From positions 14,148,759-14,212,758 of the forward strand of contig CM022678.1 of the NCBI GenBank assembly GCA_012295275.1: 64,000 nt of DNA. The letters run 5' to 3'. How positions within the stretch are numbered: the first letter of the stretch is position 1; each line of letters begins with the position of its first letter. The notes beneath the pieces are model-generated. The model worked only from the letters and a program-made list of their open reading frames with translations. It searched no databases and was not told the origin of the DNA. This document shows, in pieces, positions 50,646-64,000 of this stretch. The stretch comes from Chrysomallon squamiferum. Taxonomy: Eukaryota; Mollusca; Gastropoda; Neomphalida; Peltospiridae. The position numbers and the translations under genes are program-made.

Positions 50646-52108
50646 TTAAAACTGAACACTTTATGATTTATCAGTTTATGGTTTTACGATTAAAAAAAAA
50701 AAGTTGTACGTTTCGTATTTAATATTCTATCTGGTACTTAGATTCACAGAATACATTCATTGTACTGTTTTGTAGTACAGTTTGTTATGTTTATGATTTT
50801 TAATTCGCCATTTATCGCAAGAATTTTTAAAGCAAAACACGAAGTTAGTTTATTTCTGATCGTATTCATATTATAATGTATATACTTTAGAAATCCGAAC
50901 ACTGGAGAAAACTATGCATCCCAAAAGTTACTAAAAATATAAACATAGCTTCTATCATTTTAAATAGCAGAGGTTCTTTTATATGTTTGTTACTCTTTTT
51001 TTTTTATTTCTTTCTTTTTTTTTTTTTTTTTTTTTTTAAATTTATTTTTAGGCAAGCAATATACATTTGTGGACATAACTTTTGTTATAAATTTACACGC
51101 CATTGGTATTAATAGCGACGACATGTACGATGTTAGAAATATCGAACTTTGACCTTCCTGGGTAAAAAAATAGCCTTGCTAAAAAAAATAGTCGGTGTTG
51201 AGCAAAGGCGACACCGCCTTCAGATGAGCGCTTCGTAGAGCGACACCGCTTTAGCTTTAGGGATGTTCACAAAGTTCGCTTACCCCCACCACGTTTAACA
51301 CTCTCTCATACAAACTACTGATTTAACACATAACAAAAACAACATCACCATTTAAAAGAGCGCATATTAATCTGTATTTGAGTGTAATTGTTTTTTTTCA
51401 TGTTAAATTTTACAGAAGGGATTTGGGAGGGAGGGGGAAATGGACAAAATCGGCACTTTTACCACTTACGTTTGTTAGGCTGCTGGTATCTTAATTAATA
51501 ACTTCTTTTTAATTTTTACAAATATAATCGATAGCAGAGATTGGCATTGGTCTTCTCTGAAAATTTCATCAAGAAAGCTTGATTATTAACAAAGATAGAT
51601 GGGAAAATGTTAAAATATTACTATTTTTGGTCACAGACCTCTAATGACTTATATAGCGTTTAATCGGACGAAAAAAATTGCTTTTCCGGGGGTTTAAAAT
51701 TGCTGCTACTTCCTTAATTTTTTACATATTCACTTGATCTTGGTATCATTTTAAAATGGTTTACAAGCTCTACCCAACTGTCTTATTTATTTTCAGATTA
51801 GTGGGGTTTGAAAAATTTATCCACATACCTAATTACTCATGCTCACAATCAATAAATCATAACAATGAAAAGTAATCTATTATAATCATTATTTACTGCT
51901 GTCACTGGGTATCTGGCCACCACGGTAGGTATGCAATTAAGCTGTTTATTTATTTCATATATAAGGTGATGAGAACTTTCATTTTTTTAAAAATTAAATT
52001 GAAATGAAATGGATGATGAAGCAAATATTAAAATGAACTGATACACTGTTGTATTACATTTAGTAACTACTGAAAGCGTAACAGAAACACAAATTCATTT
52101 ATTCTTAC
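50646..52108. other. Intron-like DNA upstream of the ADRM1 C-terminal block
   Basis: T-rich stretch ~50995-51050 and a small GC-richer patch at 51200-51260 with ggcgacaccgcc and gagcgacaccgc. No coding exon resembling the second half of the PRU domain was found on the minus strand. Confidence 0.5.
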
Positions 52109-52303
52109 GTCATCAACGCTGCCGCTCGTGCGATCCTTCCAGCAAAAATGCATCAGGGAATCATCTGATTGATAAACATAAACCAACCCTTTTCTTTTGT
52201 CAGGATGAACCATATTTCCTTTCATATGCATTTTACCAGCTCTAAATTCAACTAAATTTTTACTTTGTGAACGGTTACTGGAGGATCCGAACAAAGCAGC
52301 CAT
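52109..52303 (-). CDS. ADRM1: ADRM1/Rpn13 first coding exon (first half of PRU domain)
   Basis: 65 codons from ATG at 52303, ending GATGAC|GTAAGA in phase 0. It reads [65 protein letters not shown], which tracks human ADRM1 from its start to about residue 72. This is the first half of the Pru (pleckstrin-like receptor for ubiquitin) domain that docks Rpn13 on Rpn2 and binds ubiquitin. The following exon should begin with an LIIFPDD-like block, which was not found downstream. It is divergent from the ABHD3-like gene. Confidence 0.9.
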
Positions 52304-53084
52304 CGTAATTGTTGGTAGTTAAACTTCCTCCTTTTTCCAGGGTCCCAATCGCAAGAGTCTCGTAAAATCAACTCCGCCGCAACTGAAAAAGATCCATCCT
52401 GATAATTATACCAAATCCAAAGATTTTATAATTTTATAAGTACAAGCCATTTTCATCTTTTTAATTTAAATTACAAATTACATTATTTAACGTCACAACC
52501 TACTTATTAAATATTACGTAAGAAGAAAATTAAGGATAATTATTTCTGATAATTAAGCTTGGGTACAAAAAGCAAGTGGTGTGACGTTTTTAGTTAGCTT
52601 TGACAACAACGATGGAGGGCTAAAAAAGGGGGAAAATGTTACTGATGATTTGGAGTTGGAAGCAAAAGAAATTTTTTATCTGAGAAATATCTTAATAAAG
52701 CTATTTTAATCTTTCTGTAAAGTATAACTGATTAAAAAGAAAATACATTTTTATGAATGTTTAAAATTTTTGCTCTGTAGACTTTCATAATACTTTACTT
52801 TTCATTTTATAGTAGATATGTTTGAATGTTTTTACGAATTTTTATTGTTCTTATTGTTGTTCTCCTTCTTCTTCTTCTTCTTCTTCTTCTTCTTTTATTA
52901 TTATTAGTAGTAGTAGTTGCTGTAGAAGTACTAATGACAGTATATTTCACAGAACACATATTATTTGTCTTCACTGCAATTTATTAAGGCGAGATTTAGA
53001 AAAACGAAAAAAGCCTTGTTTGGTATCCCCGCCCGATTACTTTAATCTTTTACACTTACTTTTTAGTTCTTAAATGCAAAGGTA

Positions 53085-53120
<36 letters not shown>

Positions 53121-53444
53121 TTAAAAAATACTATAATTATACTAATATATTTTTATCTCTCTCAACAGCCTAATTAGGCTGGATGTTAATATAATTTGTT
53201 ATTGTCAGGTGACATTTTAATAAACTATATAATTTATAATGACTGCACAATCACTGAGAACTGAATTTTAGAAAATATTAAAAGTAACTCAATAGTTATT
53301 AATGATCTTGTGTAATTCATTTTTAATTTTACCGATGCTGTCATGACACATTATCAGGATGTGTATAATGTATAAATTTCATTTGAGCGATCGCTAAATT
53401 TCACGTGCACCGTATTTACCTTTTTACCGGCTGCCCTGAAGATC
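52304..53444. promoter_or_regulatory. Shared upstream region of ADRM1 and ABHD3
   Basis: About 1.1 kb between the two divergent ATGs. CTT run at ~52865-52893 and AAT run at ~53083-53120. The 3' part near 53400-53445 (CACGTG, then ctgccctgaagatcATGG) is the likely ABHD3 leader. CACGTG at ~53403 is an E-box consensus. Confidence 0.5.
53083..53120. repeat. (AAT)n microsatellite
   Basis: AAT run in the ADRM1-ABHD3 intergenic region. Confidence 0.9.
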
Positions 53445-56400
53445 ATGGCGGCAGTGAAGTAATTGTATTTCTTTTTATCTCAATCTTACTACAACGCAAC
53501 TCGTGTCGTCACAGATCATACGTTTTTACTGCTATATCGATTTAAGCAGATGTACTTTATTTTGTTGTAAAACAGCATCGTAACTTTATGAATTTGTACC
53601 TTTTTATCTGACATTCCAAAAGACGTGTATATATGCATATGTATATGCGCATATATGTGTTTGTATGTGTGTGTCCGTGTATGTAATGTATGTGTGTATG
53701 TGTTTATATATATATATATATTATGTGTGTGTGAATGTGTATGAGTTTGTGTGTGTGCGTGTATGTGTGTGTGAATGTGTGTGTTGCATCTTTCTGTCTT
53801 TCACTATAATATGGTAATGGAACTGAAAATTATGGCAATGCGCTCAGAACACACAAACACACAGGCACGTAAACAAGGGCTGTTTAGATGCTGACGAAAA
53901 ATATGATGGAAAGACTTAAAAAGTTACCTTTATTTCATTTATATTTATTTATTTATTTATTTATTTATTTATTATTTGTTGTTACTGTTGTGTTGTTGTT
54001 ATGATTAAGATTATTATTATTTTTAATGCAGTTGCGAAGAATAAATGAATGATTTAGTTCACTTTCAAAGTATAACGATGTATTGGCTCCGTAACAGCTA
54101 TATTTTGACAACGTTTAGTAAATACTTAATTCAGTTAGTCTTCCTTTACTAAGAGCACACTTCATTAAAAAGAAAAAAAAAAAAAAAAGTTTTGAAAATA
54201 TCTCTTGCAATATTTTATTTATTTATTTATTATCATTATTACTATTATCCAAAATTTTATTTTTGACATCTTTTTAGATTATTTTATTTATTTATTTATT
54301 ATCATTATTATTATTATTATTAAAAACAAATACAAAATTTGAAATTCCTTAATATCTAATTCTGAACCAATACATACAGGATATCTAACGTATTTTCATA
54401 AAAAGAAAAGAAAGAACAAAAATAAATAGGAGGGAGGATCCATTATTTTATACCACAGCCTTTTATAACAAAATAACCTAACAGTTTTATATTTAGAATA
54501 AACTAGTACTAATTTCTAGATACATATGTATAAACGTAAACAGATGATACGTCATATAATGAATTAGACGTCATCACACATAGCGGAAATACAGATTCGT
54601 TGATTTTAGATTGCCACATGCTCTTCGGTTTCAGAGAATTGATTACAAAACTTACATCTGTGTCTCCATGTCCAATCCAGAGGGCCAAGAAAATGTCATT
54701 TATGTTTCGAGCTTTCGAGTTTTGCAGGGCTTCGCCGTCCCTACCAATTGCAGGCGCAATAGGAGGGATATATCTGACATATTATTTTTTAAACGTTGTC
54801 AAGGTAACATTTTTAATTATTCTAATGTAACAATTAGACAGCACTGGAAAAAAAGAAAAAAGAAAAAAAAAAGTGGTATATTTCTATATTATGTATATAC
54901 CCTAATTTATTAAGCCATTCAAACTTATTATTATATTCAGATTCAGTGTTTTAGCAAATAATTAAAGTATTGTAATAAGTAAATGAACAAAGAAGAATCA
55001 AGAAATTGACAATTATTTGTCACTGGGAATAAAAATATATAATTTTGAAATGTGATTATAATAATGCATTAAGAATAAAAAAATTAAAATTTGAAATATG
55101 ATTATAATAATACACTATATAATATATACTATATAATATAAACGATGAATAGTCATTATAATGAAAATTACACCATAAAGATTATTATGACAGTTTCCAC
55201 TGTGAATTGCATTCAGGAAACTGCAATGCAGTGTTAATATTTTGAGATTAAACTTTACCATTTTGGCTCTATCAAAGTGAACTAAAAAAATTTTTTTTTT
55301 TTAATATATATATATATATATATATATGACTTTTTAATGTCACCAGTGCAGATATTGAGATAATGATAATTTTGTTATCTTGTTGTTGTATCATTTTCCT
55401 CTAGCAAATAGTTATGAAGGTGTAAATTACTGTGTTTTCTAATATTTAAAGATGATATTAATTCAACTTGACACAGCTGTTGTGAACATGATGTAACAAA
55501 CATTTAGGTTTGTAACCATTTTTTAGTTAAACTACTCGACATACATTGCCAATTGTAATAATAATGGCAATGCAGTTTTCATTGTGATTATATTATTATA
55601 ATATCAACCAAATTTTTAATGTTTTTCTTCATAACAAATAATCACAAATGTTTTATTTTTCTTCTTTTTATCTATTTAATGTAACACTTTAATTAAATAA
55701 TTAATTAAGTTCTAATAAAATTTATATTTTTGTGAAATAAATTTAGTTAATGTGTTAATTGCTGTCAGGATTAATTAATGGTTACTGCTTAGAAAGAAAT
55801 TCATTTTATATTAATCAAAATTTTAGATTTTGTAAGTAAAATTTGAAACAGGATAAGGATTTTTCTTATATCTTTTTATCATTTCAGAAGCCACTGGTAG
55901 CATGCAGTGATGAACGATTTAAGGATTTATTAAATAAACATTGTCCAATAGTTAAAGAAAAGTTCTGGCCAACATTTTGGTGTTTTGAGTCAAGATTACA
56001 GACAATATTTAGAGCTCTGCTTCAAGTACCACCTGAACTCAGTGAATATAGAAGGTGTGTGTGTGTGTTTGTGTGTGTTTGTGTGTGTGCAAGCATGTGT
56101 AGGAAAAAGAGAAAAAAAAAATCTCTTTTGTTGTTGAGTAAAAATACAAATTCATTAAAGAAATTAAAGAAATTATAGTGTGTGTGTATATACATTTGCC
56201 TGACAAACGAGTTTCAAATGAATATGACATTGGTTGTGATGTCAGGACCTTGAGTGCTAATTGATGTCTTTTGTTAATTAGCTTGCATCATTTATGTTAA
56301 TTTAATAACATAATATGATTGCTTAGATGATTTTATATTATGCCATGTGAAAAGGATAATGTTTCTGTTTTTGTTTTATCCTTTGACTATGAATTTACTG

Positions 56401-58791
56401 GTAACAGTATAAACATATTTATGTTTTTAATCCCCTCTCCAAATTGAAAATCCAAGAATGTATATAGTTTTATTTATTACTCAAATAAATTGTTTACTCA
56501 TTAAAATTATTTTTTTATTATTTGAAATATGTAGTTATACTAGATGAAGGTCCAAGTAGATTAAGCCATAAATAAATTGTGAAAAATTAATACAGAATTT
56601 TGTTTTTAAATAAACAAAACAAAGCACAACTGACATCTGTTACTAATATTATTACAATATTTATTTTTATATTTGTCCAGTGAACTGATAAAAACATGGG
56701 ATGATGGTCAGATAAAACTGGACTGGCTAGACAATGTGACCAGTCCACACCCTGAAGATATCCGCCCCACTGTGTTAATACTGCCAGGCTTGACAGGTTA
56801 CATCTTCTAAATTTAAACTCAGACAGTTTTTTCATTAACATATTATAAATTATAACATAAACACAGCTAACTGAATTGTGACATACACTCACACACACAA
56901 ATATTTATTTAACATGCACTTATGTGGAGATTTTTTGCAGGTAGCAGTAAAGATGCATATATCAAGCACATGGTCCATGATGCCGAGTCACTTGGATACA
57001 GGTAAAATCTTATTCTGTGACAAATGTGAAATCTTACTTAGAAATATTATTTTTCATTAACTTATTCAGTTTCAACAAAGTGACATGAAGTTTATCTTCA
57101 CTCTTTAGAAAGGAATATATAAATGAAATGAACTGAAATAAATATATTTATATTTACAGGTCAGTAGTTTTCAACAATAGGGGAAATGGTGGATCTGAAC
57201 TTTTGGTAAGTAAATATAGTTTACATACATATGTCACTTCATGCATAAAAAAAGAATGAGACAAAATGAGACATAAGGCAAGTACCAAAGTTGAATTTTA
57301 GCTATGTGGAGTATACAACCCTAAAATTAAAATACAAATCTTAGCCACAAATTAAAAATCATATTTTTGAGAGACAAAACAATCATATCAGAGTGAAAGT
57401 TATTTTATAAGGATGGTGATTATGTAGATGTGAGACACTAAATAACTGTTGCTGTGTTTGTTATATTTTTAGACACCGAGAACGTACTGTGCTGCAAATA
57501 CAGAAGATTTGGCTTTTGTTGTAGATCACATCAAATCTAAATATCCACGTGCACCTCTGCTTGGAGTCGGCATCTCACTGGGAGGGTACAGTCACGTTTG
57601 TATAAAGCATAACTGTAACAACAACATTAATACCATCACAACAACAGCATACCAGTAATAATATATAATAATATCAATAATATTAATAACTATTTTAATA
57701 TTTTCAATACTAGTAGCAGTTATAATTATTACTAGTAATAATAATAGTAGTAGTAGTAGAAATAATAGTGACAGTCATAACAGTGGTTTTATAGACAAGA
57801 ACAAATACAAAACCTGGTACAGTTTTAACAGAACAACAAACCAAATAATTACTTTATAAATTAATTAATTCAGCAAATTATTAGTATCACAAACTACCAT
57901 TGCCACTGAAAGAGAGTACTGTGTTTAAAAATATAATATTCCAGACCTAACTAATTTGTGTCAAATGAACAAATGTTTCTATGACTTGATGTATGTGTTA
58001 TATTGATAGTCCCAGTGAAGTTTGCAATTAGTTATTAAGTTGTCTATGCATCACTCCACGCGATGAACTTTTCTGATAATTATCTCCCTTGCACTGTTCA
58101 TGTGTTTGTTGATGGCACACAGTTTCTTGTTTGGCACTGATGCAGGAAAAATCAGCTCTGTATCATGCAGTATATGATGAACTAAGCAGTGTTTTGTGTT
58201 AGCAGTGAACAGTAGTTAAATTAAGTAAGCTGTGCATTTGTCACAGTGGGCATGTTGTTTTTCTCGGATGTTTTGTTTTACATTAGAAATTATGAATTTG
58301 TAAGTTTCAAAATTATAATTTCTTGGTGGTTGAGTCACATTGTTTCTGAATGTAATTCTTTGTTATTAAATAAATATATTTATAATTCACTTCTTTTAAA
58401 TTGAATTAACATCTTACAGAAAAATACATCATACACACACACACACACAAAAAAAAAAAAAAAACCATATGCATACACATGCCATAACACCACGATTGCT
58501 ATAGTACAGTTTGTAGACAGATTTATAATTGAACTGAAGGATGATCCTGTTTAACTACCTGTCTCTGATGGGTCGTGACAGCAAACTGGTGGCAGCGATG
58601 TGTATTTCTGTTGCATGGAACGTCTTTGAGTCAACAGCATCGCTGGAACGTCCTCTGAACTATTTCCTCTTCAACAAGATGCTTGCAAAACTTCTCACCA
58701 GAACTGTGGAGAGGTTGGTTTTAACTACTGTATGTCTGTCTTGTCTGTGTCTGTATATACGAATGTTGGGTTTTGGAGGGGAATGTCTTTC

Positions 58792-58825
<34 letters not shown>

Positions 58826-60316
58826 ATTCTTAGGACTGGATTGTATTTAAAATAATATAACACATACACAAGCTCTTACTCAATGCACTAAATATCACAG
58901 ATTATGTTATTATTATTACTTTGCTTCTTCTATTTCTTTTTTCTTTCTTTCTTTTTTTGGACAGAAATCTTCATCTGTTTGAAAACCATTATGATATGGA
59001 TCATGTTCTTAAGGTAATTAATAATTAAAGAAAGAACAAATGAATATGAATGATAATTTTTTTTTATGTGATTCCTGAAATTGCCTTGTATCTGTTAAGC
59101 AGATTTTTGTTTCTCTTTTTTGTTTGTACATCTTAATCTTCTACTTGGAAACATTATCACATATTTGGCTAGATTGGAAAACAACCCCAAACAAACAAAT
59201 GTTTACTGTGACACAGAGGTTGGGAATTCTGTTACAAATAAGTTTATCAAAAATAGAAATTGAGGTTAAATGTTCACCGTAATAAAGTGAAAGATGAAGA
59301 TTAGTCGAGACATTTTTTTTTTTTTTAAACTTAGTTGTGAAAGTGAACACTGTAGTTAAAAAAGTCACTTTCTGAAACCATTTTGTTGGCGTAATATTGT
59401 ATTTGAATCTTTATGTATGTTTTATTTTCTTTCCTAAACATGATTACCTACTAATATCTAATTACAAACACACATAACATAAACAGAAAACATAACAAAA
59501 ATGCCAGCCTTCAAAAATACAAACAGAGACATACACAACTAAACCTAAATATACAGAACAACAAACTAAACACTAAATTTCATGCACATTGTTTGTACAC
59601 AGAGTACAACAATTCGAGAGTTTGATGACCGGTTCACACACAAAGTGTTTGGCTACTCCTCACTGGACCACTACTACACTGAGGCATCACTTCACAACAA
59701 AGTACACATGTTGAAAATTCCAGTCCTTTGTCTTAGTGCCGCTGATGACCCCTTTGCTCCATACCACAGTACGTTTTATATCAGTCTGTCTTGTAGTAAA
59801 GTGTAATTTCTAACTAGTAGTAGTGTGAAACAGTATTAAAGTGAAATATATAACCTATATTAATATGAAATATGTAACTAGTATTAATATTAAATATGTA
59901 ACCAGTATTAATGTGAAATTTGTAACTAATATTAAATAGTATTAAAGTGAAATATATCTAGTATTAATATGACAAATTGTAACTAGTGTTAATGTGAAAT
60001 AAATTGTATTAATGCCAAATACATAACCAGTATTAATGTGAATAACTAATAAAATGAATGGTATTTGTATCTGAAATAAAGTGAGAGAGATCATCGTTAT
60101 TATAAAATGAATGATGTTTGTATTTATAATAATTTGATAGTGATTTTATGAATAATATTTTTTTTTCTCTTTCTAGCAATCCCAATCAAAGATGCAGAAG
60201 AGTATCCAAACATTGCAATAATTGTCACCTCACATGGAGGTCACATCGGCTTCATGGAGGGAATGATTCCTCGTCAAAAAAACTACATGTATCGCTGGGT
60301 TTACGCAGTACGTTGA
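53445..60316 (+). CDS. ABHD3: ABHD3-like phospholipase (alpha/beta hydrolase)
   Basis: Eleven exons: 53445-53458, 54635-54803, 55888-56054, 56681-56796, 56941-57001, 57160-57205, 57473-57585, 58540-58713, 58965-59013, 59603-59768, 60177-60316; all phases agree, 404 aa (human ABHD3 is 409). The first exon (MAAV plus two bases) is chosen because its phase fits the TTTCAG acceptor at 54634. A type II anchor ([19 protein letters not shown]) precedes the hydrolase domain: [28 protein letters not shown], nucleophile GVGISLGG, acid in [10 protein letters not shown] and His in [12 protein letters not shown]3 cleaves medium-chain and oxidised phosphatidylcholines at the ER. The frame breaks after WVYA: one base over, the next 20 codons (60309-60371) read [20 protein letters not shown], which fits the family tail, so the annotated stop at 60316 may be an artefact or a mutation. 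Confidence 0.92.
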
Positions 60317-62044
60317 TGCCATTTTTAAATATGGAACCAGCCATTTCCACGAAGAAGGAGAAACTCAGTGAATAAAAGTGTCAATTCATAGCAGTCATAT
60401 AATTAGACTAGCAAAAGATGTGCAATATTTATACATTGTCTTAGTTAATTACAAGAACAAAGATTAATAAGTATGACGTCTGTGTGTCACAAATAGATTG
60501 ATATTTATTGTGTGTCTACTAATACTTTTGTTTTTTACAGTCTGATAATACAGTGTTAACAAAGTTAATTTTTTTATCAACTTTTAACTTTTGTTCCGCA
60601 TTGATACAGCAGGTCACAAATGAGATAGCTGTTTATTGTGTTATGACAACAAGGAATTAGAAATCATATAATGTTACATTTTTTATTCAACAAAGAACAA
60701 GAAATTTATTTTATTTCATTTTTTTTTATCTTTTCAATACAGCCACATTGTTTCATTTTTAACATTTTTTGTCTGTTTATTTATATATGTTAATATATAT
60801 ATATATATTGTTAAACAAAATATAGTTTCAATTTACTGTTTTATATTTACATCTGGTCCCTAACTTCATTAACACCTTTGGTGATCTCTGTCATACTTTT
60901 AAAATTGCTGTGCATTAGTGACGTGACGTCCAGTGCAGACACAGGCAATTACTGATCTACTACGGGCTTCCCCGGCATTCAGAAAATCATGTATGAGTAC
61001 GAGCAGAAACTTGTTTCAATTTGCAAAAATCCCCAAAATGCCCAGCACCGAAGGTGTTAATAAAAATAAAAGTAAATGTATCTTCATGTATATTGTTTAC
61101 AGACCTCTAAAATATTTACTCAGGTTAAAATAAATCAACTATAGGTCTTCTTTTTTCTTTTTCTTTTAAAAAGAAAATAAAAAAGTTTGATTAAATTGAG
61201 TATCACATTCTGAGGTGTGAAAATAATTTTAAAGTGAAAAATGAGTAGATTAGTTGTTTTAATGAACTATGGATAAATGCTCAATTCTGAATCAATTAAC
61301 ATTTTATTTTTTTTAATATAACTATATTGGTGGTACAATAATTAGCATGAAATACTAACTGAAAATTTCTGTTTTGATTAGTTATCTTTATAATTATTGT
61401 AAGGAATAATAAATATAAAAGATAATAATATATCAGCAATTTATTTATTAATCATGTTTTCCATTATCTGCTTTAATTTAATTTTTAAATTTTTTTTTTA
61501 TTATATAGAAAAGAGATGCTAAGTTTTTGATAGGTTTTTGTTTATAATTTACTTTGACTCTCATATTAAAATGTTGTTCACTGTACACTAAGTATATTAC
61601 ACTAAGTATAAACTGGCAGTATTTTAATATTTAATATAAATTTGTATGATGTTCTCTAGATTATTATAAATCCTGTTATGAGTGAATCAAACTGTATGTG
61701 TATAATATTTTTGTTTACAGTGTACTCAGTTAACTGTTATTAATCTTGTTTGTGTGTGACATACACTCTATTCATATCTTGCCACAATCGGTACAATTTT
61801 TTGAAGTGTGTGTGTGTGTTTTAATACATTCCACTATTATTTATTAATTTAATCCCACAAAACGCAACAATACTGTTAAAGAATACAATCATTATTGGCA
61901 ATAGGTCAGCATTTGTAAGTCACAATTATTTAATTTCAGACTTTTAACATTTATGCTTCACATCATAGTGAAGGTATGTTTTTATGATCAATATATCAAA
62001 AGTAAACTAATTTTGTAATTTTGTAATTAAGAATATTTTGACTG

Positions 62045-62078
<34 letters not shown>

Positions 62079-62440
62079 GTTTTACAAAAATTCTTACTGA
62101 AATTATTATGTACTTTTTTGTTATTTTCTAATCATTACATATTTTAGTTACAATTGTTATTTTTGTTTTTTTAATGTTCATGACATTTATTATGTTTTTC
62201 TAATTTGTTAAAAATGTTTATAGCTAAATTATTATTAATACAAGTTTACTTCATTACAGATGTGTTGTTTTATCTTTAAAAATATACAATTCCTGACTGT
62301 TTATGTCCTTCTGCCAGTCTGTACATGTACATATCTCCTGAGAGATTTGTGTTATCAAAGACATGATCTTATCACAGATTCACAACTTCTGTCTGTGGTC
62401 AGTATAAGTTTAAAAATGTCAATATTAGTACTGATTATTA
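60317..62440. other. 3' region of ABHD3, no gene seen
   Basis: AATAAA occurs right after the displaced stop (~60371-60377). The AT run at ~60796-60810 and the GT run at ~62048-62076 are simple repeats. Small open frames here have no support. Confidence 0.5.
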
Positions 62441-64000
62441 CTGCAACTCTGTCTACTACCACAACTACATACTACCACTGCTACTATGTCTGCTACTACA
62501 AACATACTATATACTACCACTTCTACTTTCACTACCACAAACACCACTAAATACTAAAACTGCTACTATCACTGCAACTACAAACACTACTATAAACTAC
62601 CACTTCTACTATCACTGCATCTACATCTACTACTACAAACTACTGTAAACTACCACTTCTATCACTGCAACTACATCTACTACTACTAACACTACTGTAA
62701 ACTACCACTTCTACTATCACTGCAACTACATCTATTACTACTAACACTAGTGTAAACTACCACTTCTACTATCACTGCAACTACATCTATTACTACTAAC
62801 ACTACTGTAAACTACCACTTCTACTATCACTGCAACTACATATATTACTACTAACACTACTGTAAACTACCACTTCTACTATCACTGCAACTACATCTAT
62901 TACTACTAACACTACTGTAAACTACCATAGCTACTATCACTGCTACTATCACTGCAACTACATCTACTACTACAAACACTACTGTAAACTACCATAGCTA
63001 CTATCACTGCAACTACATCTATTACTACAAACACTACTGTAAACTACCATAGCTACTATCACTGCAACTACATCTATTACTACTAACACTACTGTAAACT
63101 ACCATAGCTACTATCACTGCAACTACATCTATTACTACTAACACTACTGTAAACTACCACTTCTACTATCACTGCAACTACATCTACTACTACAAACACT
63201 ACCGTAAACTACCATAGCTACTATCACTGCTACTATCACTGCAACTACATCTATTACTACAAACACTACTGTAAACTACCATAGCTACTATCACTGCAAC
63301 TACATCTATTACTACTAACACTACTGTAAACTACCATAGCTACTATCACTGCAACTACATCTATTACTACTAACACTACTGTAAACTACCACTTCTACTA
63401 TCACTGCAACTACATCTACTACTACAAACACTACTGTAAACTACCATAGCTACTATCACTGCTACTATCACTGCAACTACATCTACTACTACAAACACTA
63501 CTGTAAACTACCATAGCTACTATCACTGCAACTACATCTATTACTACAAACACTACTGTAAACTACCATAGCTGCTATCACTGCAACTACATCTACTACT
63601 ACAAACACTACTGTAAACTACCATAGCTACTATCACTGCAACTACATCTATTACTACTAACACTACTGTAAACTACCATAGCTACTATCACTGCAACTAC
63701 ATCTATTACTACTAACACTACTGTAAACTACCACTTCTACTATCACTGCAACTACATCTACTACTACAAACACTACTGTAAACTACCATAGCTACTATCA
63801 CTGCTACTATCACTGCAACTACATCTACTACTACAAACACTACTGTAAACTACCATAGCTACTATCACTGCAACTACATCTATTACTACAAACACTACTG
63901 TAAACTACCATAGCTGCTATCACTGCAACTACATCTACTACTACAAACACTACTGTAAACTACCATAGCTACTATCACTGCAACTACATCTATTACTACT
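62440..64000. repeat. 55-bp minisatellite, at least 25 copies, continues off the window
   Basis: Unit ctaccatagctactatcact, gcaactacatctattactac, taacactactgtaaa. Variants swap catagctac for cttctac-type sequence and attactactaac for actactacaaac, and some units carry an extra gctactatcact. The 55-bp period is not a multiple of three and every frame is closed by TAG or TAA, so it is not protein-coding as read here. The left end (62440-62700) is more degenerate. Confidence 0.95.

Noticed and set aside
51195-51265. GC-richer patch resembling a tRNA or structured RNA
   Set aside because: No cloverleaf, no A/B box pair that I can place; only short repeated gcgacaccgc words.
62260-62550. 96-codon frame with Thr/Tyr-rich end
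   Set aside because: Runs into the degenerate left edge of the minisatellite; no domain.
62440-64000. CRISPR-like array
   Set aside because: The repeats are contiguous 55-bp units without unique spacers, in an animal genome; it is a minisatellite.

Overview
The window is nuclear DNA of an animal: AT-rich, intron-rich genes with GT-AG introns, long intergenic tracts, abundant microsatellites (CA, GA, AAT, AAAT) and clear bilaterian protein families. The overall look (compact exons, runs of short repeats, lineage-specific small genes, an alpha-kinase gene) suggests a lophotrochozoan, perhaps a mollusc. This is an inference; no marker here fixes the species.

Layout. 0.3-1.0 kb: alpha-kinase domain with a frame break (+). 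3.7-7.6 kb: HS1BP3-like PX protein, seven exons (+). 10.9-15.1 kb: SLC22A18-like MFS transporter, nine exons (-), convergent with HS1BP3 and head-to-head with a RAB32-like GTPase at 16.0-20.6 kb (+), whose first intron holds a second, diverged P-loop exon. 20.6-26.2 kb: gene-poor, repeat-rich DNA with an inverted-repeat pair. 26.3-36.0 kb: a cluster of unfamiliar genes: a Ser-rich two-repeat protein (-), a 60-residue Ser-rich protein (-), an LRAT/NlpC-P60-type protein (+) and a 65-residue protein with a myristoylation-type N-terminus (+). Short Ser-run/DG/YST motifs recur between them, and promoter-like segments are duplicated. 36.6-38.2 kb: a conserved orphan protein (-). 39.4-43.5 kb: two claudin/PMP22-like four-TM genes, divergent. 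44.2-52.3 kb: ADRM1/Rpn13 (-), present as a C-terminal exon block and an N-terminal exon 5 kb away, with the middle exons not found and satellite DNA between. 53.4-60.3 kb: ABHD3-like alpha/beta hydrolase, eleven exons (+), head-to-head with ADRM1, with a frame break close to its C-terminus. 62.4-64.0 kb: a 55-bp minisatellite running off the end.

The named genes do not form one pathway: RAB32 serves trafficking to lysosome-related organelles, HS1BP3 is a PX membrane-binding adaptor, SLC22A18 a transporter, ADRM1 a proteasome ubiquitin receptor and ABHD3 a phospholipase. The strongest candidates for something new are the motif-sharing gene cluster at 26-36 kb and the duplicated RAB32 P-loop exon. 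All gene models were built by eye from translated homology and splice phase; no alignment or transcript data were available.
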